64,000 nt of DNA from Hydrogenophilales bacterium (lineage in GTDB: Bacteria; Pseudomonadota; Gammaproteobacteria; Burkholderiales; Thiobacillaceae): contig JADJCP010000006.1 of NCBI GenBank assembly GCA_016703155.1, positions 62,001-126,000 of the forward strand, written 5' to 3'. A program made the translations under genes and the position numbers. The notes beneath the pieces are model-generated. The model searched no databases and had not been told where the DNA came from. It was given only the letters and a program-made list of their open reading frames with translations. Shown piece after piece: positions 24,509 through 32,662 of this stretch (positions are counted from its first letter, which is position 1; the number at the start of each line of letters is the position of its first letter).

Positions 24509-25855
24509 ATGACCCAAGCATTTGATCGCCGCGCCTTTATCAAGGCCATCGCCGGCGCCTCGTCCGCGTCCATCCTGACCATCCCCAGCGCCCATGCCGC
24601 CAAGACCAAGGCACGCGTCGTCGTCGTCGGTGGCGGCTACGGCGGTGCCACCGCCGCCAAGTATCTGCGCGTCATGGACCCGGGTATCGAAGTCACGCTC
24701 ATCGAGCGCGAGACGCTCTATACCTCCTGCCCGCTATCCAACGAGGTCATCTCCGGCGAGCGCGACATCAAGACGTTGCAAGTGGGCTACAAAGGTCTGC
24801 TGAAGCGTGGCGTCAACGTTGTGCACGATGAAGTCGTCAACATCGATCCCGCCAAGAAGATCGTTGCCACGGCGGGCGGCAAGAGCTTCGACTACGACGC
24901 GCTGATCCTCTCGCCAGGAGTCGACTTCAACTTCGGTACCGTTGAAGGCTATAACGAACAGTTGGCGCAGACAAAGCTGCACCACGCCTGGAAGGCCGGT
25001 CCCCAGACCCTGCTGCTCAAGAAGCAGCTTGAAGCCATGCCCGATGGCGGCACCTTCATCATCGCCGTGCCCAAGGGACCGTTCCGCTGCCCGCCTGGCC
25101 CCTATGAGCGCGCCGCTCAGGTGGCCATGTATTGCAAGCACCACGGCAAGGCCAAATCCAAGGTGCTGATCCTCGACTCGAACGACTCGTTCTCGAAAAA
25201 GCCCCTGTTCGAGCAGGCCTGGAAGGAACTGTACGGCTATGGCCAAGGCGGCATGATCGAATGGGTGGCCGCCGCCAACGACGGCACGCTCAAGCGGGTC
25301 GATGCCGAGAAGATGATGTGTTTCACCGATTTCGGCGAATACAAGGGTGATGTCATCAACATCATTCCGCCGCACCATGCCGGCAAGGTGGCCAAGAATC
25401 TTGGCCTGGCCACTTTCAAGAACCTGTGGTGCGAGGTGAAACCGGAAAACATGGAATCGAAGAGCCAGAAGGACATCTACGTCATCGGCGATGCCTGCGT
25501 TGGTGGCGAACTGGCCACCAACAACGGCTTCCCGAAGTCGGCGCACATGGCCATGTCGCAGGCCAAGGTGGTGGTCGCTTCACTGGTCGCCAAATTCAAC
25601 GGCTTGCCGCCGCCCGAGCCGATCTACACCAACACCTGTTACAGCGTGGTTGCCCACGATTGGGGTTTCTCCGTGGTTCACCTGTATCGCGTCGATAACG
25701 GCCAGTGGGTCTATATCAAGAACGGTAGCGGCATCTCGCCAGTGACCCTGGGTACGAAGGAAGCGCCCAAGCCGGTGCCGCGCATGTACCGCAAACTGGA
25801 GGCGGAGTACGCCGACGGTTGGTTACGAAATGTCATGTCGGACGCGTTTCTTTGA
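24509..25855 (+). CDS. fccB: flavocytochrome c sulfide dehydrogenase flavoprotein
   Basis: 448 residues with a Tat signal (FDRRAFIKAIAGAS). Oxidises sulfide in the periplasm and passes electrons to FccA. All key cysteines are present: C74 (YTSCPLSNEV, covalent FAD link), C194 (FRCPPGPYERA) and C377 (YTNTCYSV), which match Cys42, Cys161 and Cys337 of Allochromatium vinosum FccB; the last two form the redox disulfide. The FAD fold begins VVVVGGGYGGATAAKYL. The start at 24509 is set by the Tat motif and a GAGGTGACAG site. This is the canonical copy; the paralogue at 9044-10327 lacks the third cysteine. Confidence 0.93.
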   Translation: MTQAFDRRAFIKAIAGASSASILTIPSAHAAKTKARVVVVGGGYGGATAAKYLRVMDPGIEVTLIERETLYTSCPLSNEVISGERDIKTLQVGYKGLLKRGVNVVHDEVVNIDPAKKIVATAGGKSFDYDALILSPGVDFNFGTVEGYNEQLAQTKLHHAWKAGPQTLLLKKQLEAMPDGGTFIIAVPKGPFRCPPGPYERAAQVAMYCKHHGKAKSKVLILDSNDSFSKKPLFEQAWKELYGYGQGGMIEWVAAANDGTLKRVDAEKMMCFTDFGEYKGDVINIIPPHHAGKVAKNLGLATFKNLWCEVKPENMESKSQKDIYVIGDACVGGELATNNGFPKSAHMAMSQAKVVVASLVAKFNGLPPPEPIYTNTCYSVVAHDWGFSVVHLYRVDNGQWVYIKNGSGISPVTLGTKEAPKPVPRMYRKLEAEYADGWLRNVMSDAFL

Positions 25856-25878
25856 GCAACGGTTTGTCGGGAGGGGGC

Positions 25879-27180
25879 ATGTATCGACGTGCAGGTCTGG
25901 CAATGGCCGTGCTGGCGATGACGGTCGGCGGCGTGGCGCATGCCCAGGCAAGCAAGGACAAGAAGTCCTCGGTCAAGCTGCCCGTGGCGCAAGCCTGGAT
26001 CGATGTGGCGACGTATTCCGGGATGGGCATGCCGTCGATGGCTGGTGGCGGAAGCCCCATGGCGATGCTGGATGGACTCTTTGGCGGTGGCGGCAGCCGT
26101 AATACCTTCGGCAATACGATGACCGGCACGGCTGGGCGTTGGGTCGATGTCACGTTGTTTACGCGCAATAACCCGAACCTGGAAGAGGCTAGCCAGACCG
26201 TGCCGGAGGGCAGCAAACTGGCGCCATCCCTGAGACTGGTATCGCCCAAGATCCAGAAATCACCGCCGTCCCAGGATGACGAGGTGGTCCGCGAGGATTT
26301 CGAACCGCCCAAGGGCAAGATCTACCTGTACTGGGGCTGTGGCGATACGGCTCGACCCGGTCAACCAAGGGTTTTGGATATGTCCAAGGCGGGCATGGAG
26401 GACTTCCAGAAATTCTTCGTCGGGCGCCGTGCCACCCAACGTGGCGCACACCTGGCCACCGGCCGTCCGGCGTGGCCCAACGAGCAGGACGCGCGCATGG
26501 TGCCGGATGGCGCCAGCCTGGTGGGTGAACATGCATTCAAGGGGCAAGGTGTACCTGACGGTTTCAGGTTCAACCTGGGCGCGCCCCAGGACCTCATGAT
26601 GCCGATCGAACTGCGTCAGCGCGACATGGGCGGTGCGACCGCCCTGGAGTGGAAGGGCATCCCGACGGCGCGGGCCTATTTCATCTCGGCCATGGGTGCG
26701 CGCGGCGGCAAGGAGACTGAAATGGTCTTCTGGTCTTCCAGCGAGTTGCCCGATACGGGGACCGGGCTGGTGGATTACCAGACCAACCCGGCGGTGGATC
26801 GCTGGCTGAAGGAAAAAGTGCTGCTCGCGCCCGAGGCGCGCAATTGCAGCGTGCCCAAGGGTGTCTTCACCGGCGAGGGCGCCATGCTGCGCATGATCGC
26901 CTACGGTTCCGAGCTCAACCTGGTTCATCCGCCCCGGCCGGCCGATCCGAAGGCCGCCTGGGAGCCGCAGTGGGCGACCAAGGTCCGGGTGAAATCCGTG
27001 GCGAACGCCATGCTTGGCATGGATATGGCGGACATGATGAAAAAAAGCAGCTCGGAGTCGTCCGGGCGCGATTACTCCAGCCTGTCGTCGGATCGGAGCC
27101 GGCGTGATAAAGCGGAAAGCGGCGGCATGGACGGCATCGGCCAGGGACTGAACAAGCTCAAGGGCCTGTTCGGCTTCTGA
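25879..27180 (+). CDS. unknown exported protein downstream of fccAB
   Basis: 433 residues. A signal peptide (LAMAVLAMTVGGVAHAQ) leads to a Gly/Met-rich stretch (MPSMAGGGSPMAMLDGLFGGGG), then a beta-rich body (KIYLYWGCGDTARPGQPRVLDM, LRQRDMGGATALEWKGIPTARAYFISAMGARG) and a Ser/Arg-rich tail ending in GLNKLKGLFGF. The WGCG cysteine and one in ARNCSVPKG are the only likely disulfide pair. The start at 25879 follows GGGAGGGGG. It begins 24 bases after fccB and is probably in that operon, so a link to sulfide oxidation or sulfur handling is possible. I do not recognise the family. Confidence 0.6.
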   Translation: MYRRAGLAMAVLAMTVGGVAHAQASKDKKSSVKLPVAQAWIDVATYSGMGMPSMAGGGSPMAMLDGLFGGGGSRNTFGNTMTGTAGRWVDVTLFTRNNPNLEEASQTVPEGSKLAPSLRLVSPKIQKSPPSQDDEVVREDFEPPKGKIYLYWGCGDTARPGQPRVLDMSKAGMEDFQKFFVGRRATQRGAHLATGRPAWPNEQDARMVPDGASLVGEHAFKGQGVPDGFRFNLGAPQDLMMPIELRQRDMGGATALEWKGIPTARAYFISAMGARGGKETEMVFWSSSELPDTGTGLVDYQTNPAVDRWLKEKVLLAPEARNCSVPKGVFTGEGAMLRMIAYGSELNLVHPPRPADPKAAWEPQWATKVRVKSVANAMLGMDMADMMKKSSSESSGRDYSSLSSDRSRRDKAESGGMDGIGQGLNKLKGLFGF

Positions 27181-27189
27181 TCTCCAGAA

Positions 27190-27212
27190 CCCCACAGCAA
27201 GGCACTGTGGGG
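27190..27212. terminator. hairpin after the exported protein gene
   Basis: CCCCACAG/CTGTGGGG, an eight-base perfect stem with a seven-base loop, lies between convergent genes. There is no U-tract, so termination is only possible. Confidence 0.4.
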
Positions 27213-27251
27213 TCACCTGGGTCGGCTCAACCTGCAACAGGGGCCGCGCGT

Positions 27252-27800
27252 TCAGCCCTGGAACGCCCCGGGCGAGATCAGGTAGTCGATCTCCTCGGGG
27301 CGGCTGGGGCGACCCAGGATGGTGTTGCGATGCGGAAAACGGCCGAAGCGGCGGACGATATCGCGGTGGTGTTCGGCGAAGCGCAGGTTGTCGGCCAGAC
27401 CGGCCTGGCTAAACAAAGCGACACATAAATCCTGGTCGGCCAGGTCCTCGCTGTGCATCAGCGGCATGTACAGGAATTGCAGCCGATCCTTGGCGATATG
27501 CGCGTCGTGGCCTTGCGCGAGCGCCTGTTTGGCGACGGCGATGGCCCGCGCCTCGGTCGAGAACGCCTCGGGTCGGCCGCGATACATATTCAGTGGCAAC
27601 TGATCCAGGATGATGACCAGTGCCAGCGCGCCGTCCGGCGTTGCCGCCCAGTCGTCGAGCTCGCCCGCCTTGGCCCGGCGCCACAGCCCTTCGAAGCGTT
27701 GGCGTAACTCTTGGTCAATTTCCGGCGTCGAGTTGAACCAGGCCGGGCGCATGGCCGGCGAGTGCCAGAAATCGAGCAGGTCTTGCCAGGGGGCGGGCAT
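27252..27800 (-). CDS. DUF924 family protein
   Basis: 182 residues. Typical DUF924 features: DLLDFWHSPAMRPAWFNSTPEIDQELRQRFEGLW at the start, LALVIILDQLPLNMYRGRPEAFSTEARAIAVAKQAL, and FLYMPLMHSEDLADQDLCV. The family is all-helical, TPR-like and without known function. It lies five bases behind the lyase gene at 27805-28800 and is likely translated from the same message, though no metabolic link is known. Confidence 0.82.
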   Translation of the reverse strand: MPAPWQDLLDFWHSPAMRPAWFNSTPEIDQELRQRFEGLWRRAKAGELDDWAATPDGALALVIILDQLPLNMYRGRPEAFSTEARAIAVAKQALAQGHDAHIAKDRLQFLYMPLMHSEDLADQDLCVALFSQAGLADNLRFAEHHRDIVRRFGRFPHRNTILGRPSRPEEIDYLISPGAFQG

Positions 27801-27804
27801 GCGA

Positions 27805-28800
27805 TCAGCCTATGCTGCTAAAAAACGCCTGTTCCGCCTCGGCGGGCAGCTTGAGCCCGGTGACATGTGCCTTCTGCAGCACTTCCCAGTAATAGCGGTA
27901 GGTGGCGCGGTCGTGCAGTTCGCCGGCGTGCTGGATCGGTCCCCAGTCGGCCTTCTGCGCCGCGAGCAGGATGGCGGCACCGGTTTCGACCTCGGAGTAG
28001 TCCGGCTTCATGGCATCGACGATGGGCTGGATCTGGGTCGGGTAAATGCTCCACTGGCGCAGGAAGCCGAACTCCATGCGTGCCCGGCGCGCGTCGGCGT
28101 AGGCGGCGTAGGGGTTCTTCAGGTCGAGGGTGACGTTGTGCGCCGGCACGACGCCGTGGGCCAGCGCGGCGGCGACCACCTCGCCCTTGGCGCGCGCCAG
28201 CAGGCGGTGTTCGAACTGGCCGGGGCTGCGCATGGCCGAGGCGGGGATGGCGCCATGGTGGCCGGAGACGAAATCCATCAGGCCGAAGTCGAGCACCTGG
28301 ATCCAGGGCAGGGCGGCGATGGCGTGCACGTCGCGCAGGGCGCCGTGGGTTTCGATGAGCACGTGGATGGGAATCTCGCGGGCGATGCCGTGCGCTTTCG
28401 CGACCTGCTGGATGGTGCCGATCATCTCGGCGACCTGGGCGACGGCCGTCGACTTGGGAATCGTGATGTAGGCCAGCCGGTTGCCGGCGCCGCCGACCAG
28501 GATGTCGACGTCCTGCTTCCAGTGGCCATGGCTGTAGTCATGCACCCGGGCGCCGGCCATGCCGTGCTGGTTGGCCTCGGAATTGACCAGCCGGACGATC
28601 ATCTCGGCGTGTTCCTTTTCTCGTCCGGCGGGGGCGCCGTCCTCGCAGTCGCAGGTGATGTCGAAGATCGGCCCGAGCTTGTCCTGGAGTTCCAGGGCCT
28701 TGAGGATCAGCCTCTCGCTGCCGGCGAAGTGCTCGCAGGCGGGGATGGCCGGGAAGGGCTTTTCGCCGGCGAACAGGGCTTGGTTGGGGTGGACTGACAT
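27805..28800 (-). CDS. HpcH/HpaI-CitE-type CoA-ester lyase, paralogue 3
   Basis: 331 residues of the CitE-like TIM-barrel lyase family: SERLILKALELQDKLG, the acidic metal-binding segment DITCDCEDGAPAG, the second acidic site IPIHVLIETHGALRDV and LDFGLMDFVSGHHGA. It is divergent from the well-known Mcl1 enzyme of Rhodobacter; the WSIYPTQIQPIVDAM motif stands where others have IHPKQ. It lies downstream of mesaconyl-CoA hydratase, so cleavage of beta-methylmalyl-CoA to propionyl-CoA and glyoxylate, or of malyl- or citramalyl-CoA, is the likely reaction. A good AGGAGACC site precedes the ATG. Which of the three lyases has which substrate is unknown. Confidence 0.75.
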   Translation of the reverse strand: MSVHPNQALFAGEKPFPAIPACEHFAGSERLILKALELQDKLGPIFDITCDCEDGAPAGREKEHAEMIVRLVNSEANQHGMAGARVHDYSHGHWKQDVDILVGGAGNRLAYITIPKSTAVAQVAEMIGTIQQVAKAHGIAREIPIHVLIETHGALRDVHAIAALPWIQVLDFGLMDFVSGHHGAIPASAMRSPGQFEHRLLARAKGEVVAAALAHGVVPAHNVTLDLKNPYAAYADARRARMEFGFLRQWSIYPTQIQPIVDAMKPDYSEVETGAAILLAAQKADWGPIQHAGELHDRATYRYYWEVLQKAHVTGLKLPAEAEQAFFSSIG

Positions 28801-28867
28801 GAGGTCTCCTACGGGTGTTCTATGGATTAGGGCGGCAGGGCGATAACTTGAGCACGGCGTCTTGGCC

Positions 28868-28973
28868 TCCCCCTTTGTAAAAGGGGGAATGAGGGGGATT
28901 TAACGGCGGTTGATTAAGTGGGGCCTCAGAAATCCCCCCCAGCCCCCCTTTTTCAAAGGGGGGAGCAATGTGG
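28868..28973. repeat. double-hairpin C5/G5 intergenic repeat, copy B
   Basis: The same design as at 17126-17227: CCCCCTTTGTAAAAGGGGG with GAGGGGGATTT on the left, and AAATCCCCC with CCCCCCTTTTTCAAAGGGGGG on the right. It lies between the hydratase gene and lyase paralogue 3, again inside a likely operon. Confidence 0.8.
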
Positions 28974-29015
28974 TGCGTAATTTCCGGGGGTGCCTCACGG
29001 CGCTTGACCGGTCGA

Positions 29016-30089
29016 TCATGCCGGACTCCCTCGCGGCATCAACACGGTGTAATCCAGATCCAGCACCACGTTCGGATGATGCTTCTGCCTGCCCTCGACT
29101 TCGACCATCACCTCGGCCAGGTCTTCCGGGCGCATATTCTTCAGGCCGACCAGGCGCAGGCGCAGGGCGCCGACATCGTCGCGACCGGGCAGGGCCCATG
29201 TCTCGATGACCTCGCTGCGCGCGTAGAGGGTGTCGCCGGCGAGCGTGGGGTTGGCGTGCTGGCCGGCGTTGATGGCGACGATCAGCAGGGCGTTTTCCAG
29301 GCCTTCGAAGCTCAGGGCGCGGCACACCGAGATGACGTGGCCGCCGTAGACCAGGCGCTGCTTGAACGGCGAGCCGGCCATCATGTGCGCATCGAAGTGC
29401 AGGCGGGCATTGTTCTGGTACAGGCGTGTGGCGAAGGTGTGGTCGCTCTCGTCCAGAGTCATGCCGGCCGGGTGGTCGATGCGTTCGCCGGCGGCGTAGT
29501 CATCCCAGAGCCAGGGGCCGCCGGTGAGGCGGGTCTCGAAATCCCGGCAATCCAGGCCGGATGGCAGGCTGAGGCGCTCGGGCTTGACGTAGGTGGGCAG
29601 TTCAGGGACCACCGGCGTCGGAGCCGGGTGGCTGGCGTCGCGCTTGTGCACCATCACCCAACGGATCCAGGTGAGTACTTCTTCGCCGTTCTGGTTCAGG
29701 GCGGTCGAGCGCACCCAGACGACGCCGCTCTTGCCGGTGCTGTTCTCTTTCAGGCCGATCACCGTCGACTCGGCGGACAGCGTGTCGCCGGGATAGACCG
29801 GTTTCAGGAAGCGTACGTCGGCGTAACCCAGGTTGGCGACGGCATTGAGCGAGATGTCGTTGACCGTCTTGCCGAAGGCTAGGTGAAAGGCCAGCAGATC
29901 GTCCAGGGGCCGGTCGCGGAAGCCCAGGGCGTGGGCCGCCGGCCTCGACGAGGCGACCAGGTGGCGGTCGCCGGTGAGGGCGATGTACAGGCTCTGGTCG
30001 GCCTCGCTGACGGTGCGCGGCGTGGCGTGCACCAGGGTCTGGCCCAGGGAGAAGTCTTCGAAGAAATTACCGGAGTGTGTCTTGCTCAT
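29016..30089 (-). CDS. mch: mesaconyl-CoA hydratase (beta-methylmalyl-CoA dehydratase)
   Basis: 357 residues with two MaoC-like hot-dog domains. The N-terminal half closely follows known mesaconyl-CoA hydratases: GNFFEDFSLGQTLVHATPRT, LLAFHLAFGKTVNDISLNAV, ANLGYADVRFLKPVYPGDTL, then VLTWIRWVMVHKRD. Mch interconverts mesaconyl-CoA and beta-methylmalyl-CoA in the ethylmalonyl-CoA pathway, the methylaspartate cycle and the 3-hydroxypropionate bi-cycle. The second domain (FDAHMMAGSPFKQRLVYGGHVIS) is complete. It begins seven bases after lyase paralogue 2 ends. The similarity is strong enough to prefer it over itaconyl-CoA hydratase. Confidence 0.88.
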   Translation of the reverse strand: MSKTHSGNFFEDFSLGQTLVHATPRTVSEADQSLYIALTGDRHLVASSRPAAHALGFRDRPLDDLLAFHLAFGKTVNDISLNAVANLGYADVRFLKPVYPGDTLSAESTVIGLKENSTGKSGVVWVRSTALNQNGEEVLTWIRWVMVHKRDASHPAPTPVVPELPTYVKPERLSLPSGLDCRDFETRLTGGPWLWDDYAAGERIDHPAGMTLDESDHTFATRLYQNNARLHFDAHMMAGSPFKQRLVYGGHVISVCRALSFEGLENALLIVAINAGQHANPTLAGDTLYARSEVIETWALPGRDDVGALRLRLVGLKNMRPEDLAEVMVEVEGRQKHHPNVVLDLDYTVLMPRGSPA

Positions 30090-30096
30090 GTTCGCC

Positions 30097-30978
30097 TCAT
30101 GCCTCGCCGGACCAGCATTGCTGGATCATGTCATGAATCATCAGGGTCCGCTTGGCTGCCTCCATGTGCATCGCTTCGACCAGTCGGCCGTCGATGACGG
30201 CGACGCCGCTGCCGGCACGATTGGCTTCGGCCAGGGCCTCGATGATGCGGCGGGCGCGGGCGACGCTGTCCGGGCGTGGCGTGAAGGCGTCGTTGGCGTA
30301 GGCGATCTGGTCCGGGTGGATCAGCGACTTGCCGTCGAAGCCCAGGTCGCGCGCCATGCGGCAGGCGTATTCGAACGACTTCATATCCTTCAGGTCGAGG
30401 TGGATGCCGTCGACGATGGCGAGGTCGTGCGCCCGCGCCGCGAGTATGCAGTGCGACAGACTGTGCAGCATCGGCAGGCGTTCCAGGGTGATACGCGCGT
30501 GCATCTCGTTGGTCAGGTCGGAGGTACCCATGACGACGCAGGCGATGCGTTCCGAAGCCCCGGCGATCTCTTCGGCACGCAGCACGCCCAGCGGACTTTC
30601 GATCTGCACCATCACCGGCAGGTGTGCGCCACCGGCGGCATCCATGGCGCGCAGGGCCGCTTCGACATCGGCGCGGCTCTCGACGCGCGGCAGTTGTACA
30701 GCGTCGATATCGCTGCGGCAGACGGCTGTGAGGTCGTCCTGGCCCCAGACGCTGTCCAGCTTGTTGATGCGCACGACCCTCTCGCGGCAGCCGAACTGGC
30801 CTTGTTCCAGGGCGGCGGTGAGGTTGTTGCGGGCTTCGCTCTTGCGCTCGGGCAGGACCGAGTCCTCAAGATCGAAGATCAGGGTGTCGACCGCCAGGCG
30901 GCGGCCCTTGTCGAGAAAGCGCGGCACGCAGCAGGGGACGTAAAGCAACGAGCGGCGGGGGCGGTAGTGGGGGCGCAT
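30097..30978 (-). CDS. CitE-type CoA-ester lyase or thioesterase, paralogue 2
   Basis: 293 residues from the ATG at 30978, one base after the ligase stop. CitE family signs: RRSLLYVPCCVPRFLDKG, the metal-binding TLIFDLEDSVLPERKSEARNN, VQIESPLGVLRAEEIAG, CVVMGTSDLTNEMHA, and SLIHPDQIAYANDAFTP. In size and motifs it is the most classical of the three lyases here, resembling the malyl-CoA lyase/thioesterase (Mcl) and CLYBL groups. With Mch next to it, cleavage or hydrolysis of a malyl-CoA-type ester is expected. Confidence 0.78.
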   Translation of the reverse strand: MRPHYRPRRSLLYVPCCVPRFLDKGRRLAVDTLIFDLEDSVLPERKSEARNNLTAALEQGQFGCRERVVRINKLDSVWGQDDLTAVCRSDIDAVQLPRVESRADVEAALRAMDAAGGAHLPVMVQIESPLGVLRAEEIAGASERIACVVMGTSDLTNEMHARITLERLPMLHSLSHCILAARAHDLAIVDGIHLDLKDMKSFEYACRMARDLGFDGKSLIHPDQIAYANDAFTPRPDSVARARRIIEALAEANRAGSGVAVIDGRLVEAMHMEAAKRTLMIHDMIQQCWSGEA

Positions 30979-30979
30979 G

Positions 30980-32662
30980 TCAGTTCGAACGCTGAGTGGC
31001 GATGCTGGGGTGGAGTTGCTTGCGGATGATCTTGCCGTTCTTGGTGCGCGGGAAATCCGGCACCAGATAGACGATCTTCGGCGCCTTGTAACCGGCCAGA
31101 TGGTCCTTGCCGAAGGCCGCCAGTGCGTCGGCGCTGACGCTCGAACCGGGCTGGAGGATGACATAGGCGACCACCAGTACCTTGTCGCCGGAGAGTTCCT
31201 CGCCGGTGGCGGCGCAGTCGGCGACCTCGGGGTGGGTCTTCATCACCCGTTCGATTTCGTGTGGCGAAACGCGGTAACCAAACGAATTGATGATGTCGTC
31301 CTTGCGCCCCAGGAACCAGAGATAGCCGTCCGCGTCCAGGCGGGCGTAGTCGCCGGTGAGGAACCAGTTGCCCTTGAACACCTTGGCGGTCTCTTCGGGC
31401 AGGTTCCAGTACTGCACGAACAGGCCCGGGTCGTCATTGGGGATGCAGATCATGCCTTCTTCGCCGGCCGGGACTTCTTCCAGCGTTTCCGGGTCGAGCA
31501 GGCGGACGCCGTGGCCGGGCTGCGGGAAGCCGGCGGAGCCGGGGCGGATCGGCCGCAGCTTGTTTTCCGACAGATAGTAGGAGATCTCCGACATGCCCAC
31601 GGCTTCGTAGATCTCGACGCCGAAGCGGTCCTTCCACAGGCCGAGCATCTCGTCCGAAAGGTGCTCGCCGGCGCTCATGCAGTGGCGCAGGCTGGGCACG
31701 TCGGCCGCGCCGGATTCGGTCTTCTGGATGATCTGCCGGTAGATGGTCGGCACGCCGATGAAGATCGTCGCCTGGTGCTTGGCCATCAGCCTGATCCAGC
31801 CGGCGGCGTCGTTCTTGCCTTCGTGGACGATCACCGTCTTGCCGCGATAGAGCGGGTCCATCAGGCCCGAGCCGAGGACGTAGGTCCAGTTGAACTTGCC
31901 GGAGTGCAGGATGCGGTCGCCGGCGAGTCCATTCGCGTCCGGGGGCGAAAAGTCGAACCAGAACTGTGCCGCCGGCTGGCGGCCGACCATCGCCCGGTGG
32001 GCGTGCAGCACGCCCTTGGGGTAGCCCGTGGTGCCCGAGGTATAGACCAGGTAGGCCGGGTCCTGGGCGCGGCTCCTGTGCGGCTGGGAGTAGCTGTCGA
32101 TCTTGGCCAGTTCGGCGTCCAGATCGAGGACGTTCAGGCGCGCCACGGCGATGACTTCGCCGGGACCGGTAAGCAGCACGTGGCGCAGGCCATCCAGCCC
32201 GGCCAGCTTGTCGTGCAGTCCGGCCCACATGGCCTTGTCGGTGACCAGCACCGTGGCGCCGGAGTCCTTGGCCAGATAGACCACCTCGTCGGCGGTCAGC
32301 AGGGTGGAGGTTGGGACGGCGATGGCGCCGCGCTTCATGGCGCCAAAGAAAGCCGTCGGATAGGCCAGGGAATTGGGCAGACGGATCAGCACCCGGTCTT
32401 CCAGGCGTACGTCCAGGTAGCGCAGTAACTGCGCGAAACGGCTGGTGGCAATGGCCAGTTCGCGGTAGCTGGCGGTCGAGGTGCCGAGCGTGTCATCCTC
32501 GACGATCATCGCTACCTGGTCGGCGACCGGGGTATCCATGTGTGCGTCGGTGCAGGCGACGCCGATGTTGAAATACTCCGGGACCTCCCAGGTCCATTCG
32601 GGGAAGGGGGCAAAGGACATGGCGGGGTTCTCCAGATGGATGGGGGATTCGGGGGCGTTCAT
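30980..32662 (-). CDS. acyl-CoA synthetase (AMP-forming, benzoate-CoA-ligase/ACSM-like)
   Basis: 560 residues. Adenylate-forming motifs: YLVYTSGTTGYPKGVLHAH, YEAVGMSEIS, WFLTGDYARLDADGYLWFLGRKDD, and the catalytic lysine near the end (PRTKNGKIIRKQL). EVPEYFNIGVACTDAH near the N terminus is typical of the benzoate-CoA ligase/medium-chain group. The ATG overlaps the stop of the preceding lyase (ATGA), so the two are translationally coupled. Its place between two CoA-ester lyases suggests it loads CoA onto an organic acid for this pathway, such as mesaconate, malate or a medium-chain acid; the substrate is not known. Confidence 0.82.
   Translation of the reverse strand: MNAPESPIHLENPAMSFAPFPEWTWEVPEYFNIGVACTDAHMDTPVADQVAMIVEDDTLGTSTASYRELAIATSRFAQLLRYLDVRLEDRVLIRLPNSLAYPTAFFGAMKRGAIAVPTSTLLTADEVVYLAKDSGATVLVTDKAMWAGLHDKLAGLDGLRHVLLTGPGEVIAVARLNVLDLDAELAKIDSYSQPHRSRAQDPAYLVYTSGTTGYPKGVLHAHRAMVGRQPAAQFWFDFSPPDANGLAGDRILHSGKFNWTYVLGSGLMDPLYRGKTVIVHEGKNDAAGWIRLMAKHQATIFIGVPTIYRQIIQKTESGAADVPSLRHCMSAGEHLSDEMLGLWKDRFGVEIYEAVGMSEISYYLSENKLRPIRPGSAGFPQPGHGVRLLDPETLEEVPAGEEGMICIPNDDPGLFVQYWNLPEETAKVFKGNWFLTGDYARLDADGYLWFLGRKDDIINSFGYRVSPHEIERVMKTHPEVADCAATGEELSGDKVLVVAYVILQPGSSVSADALAAFGKDHLAGYKAPKIVYLVPDFPRTKNGKIIRKQLHPSIATQRSN

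Noticed and set aside
29016..30089. Itaconyl-CoA hydratase instead of mesaconyl-CoA hydratase
   Set aside because: The two-hot-dog length and N-terminal motifs follow the mesaconyl-CoA hydratase type, although substrate overlap cannot be excluded.
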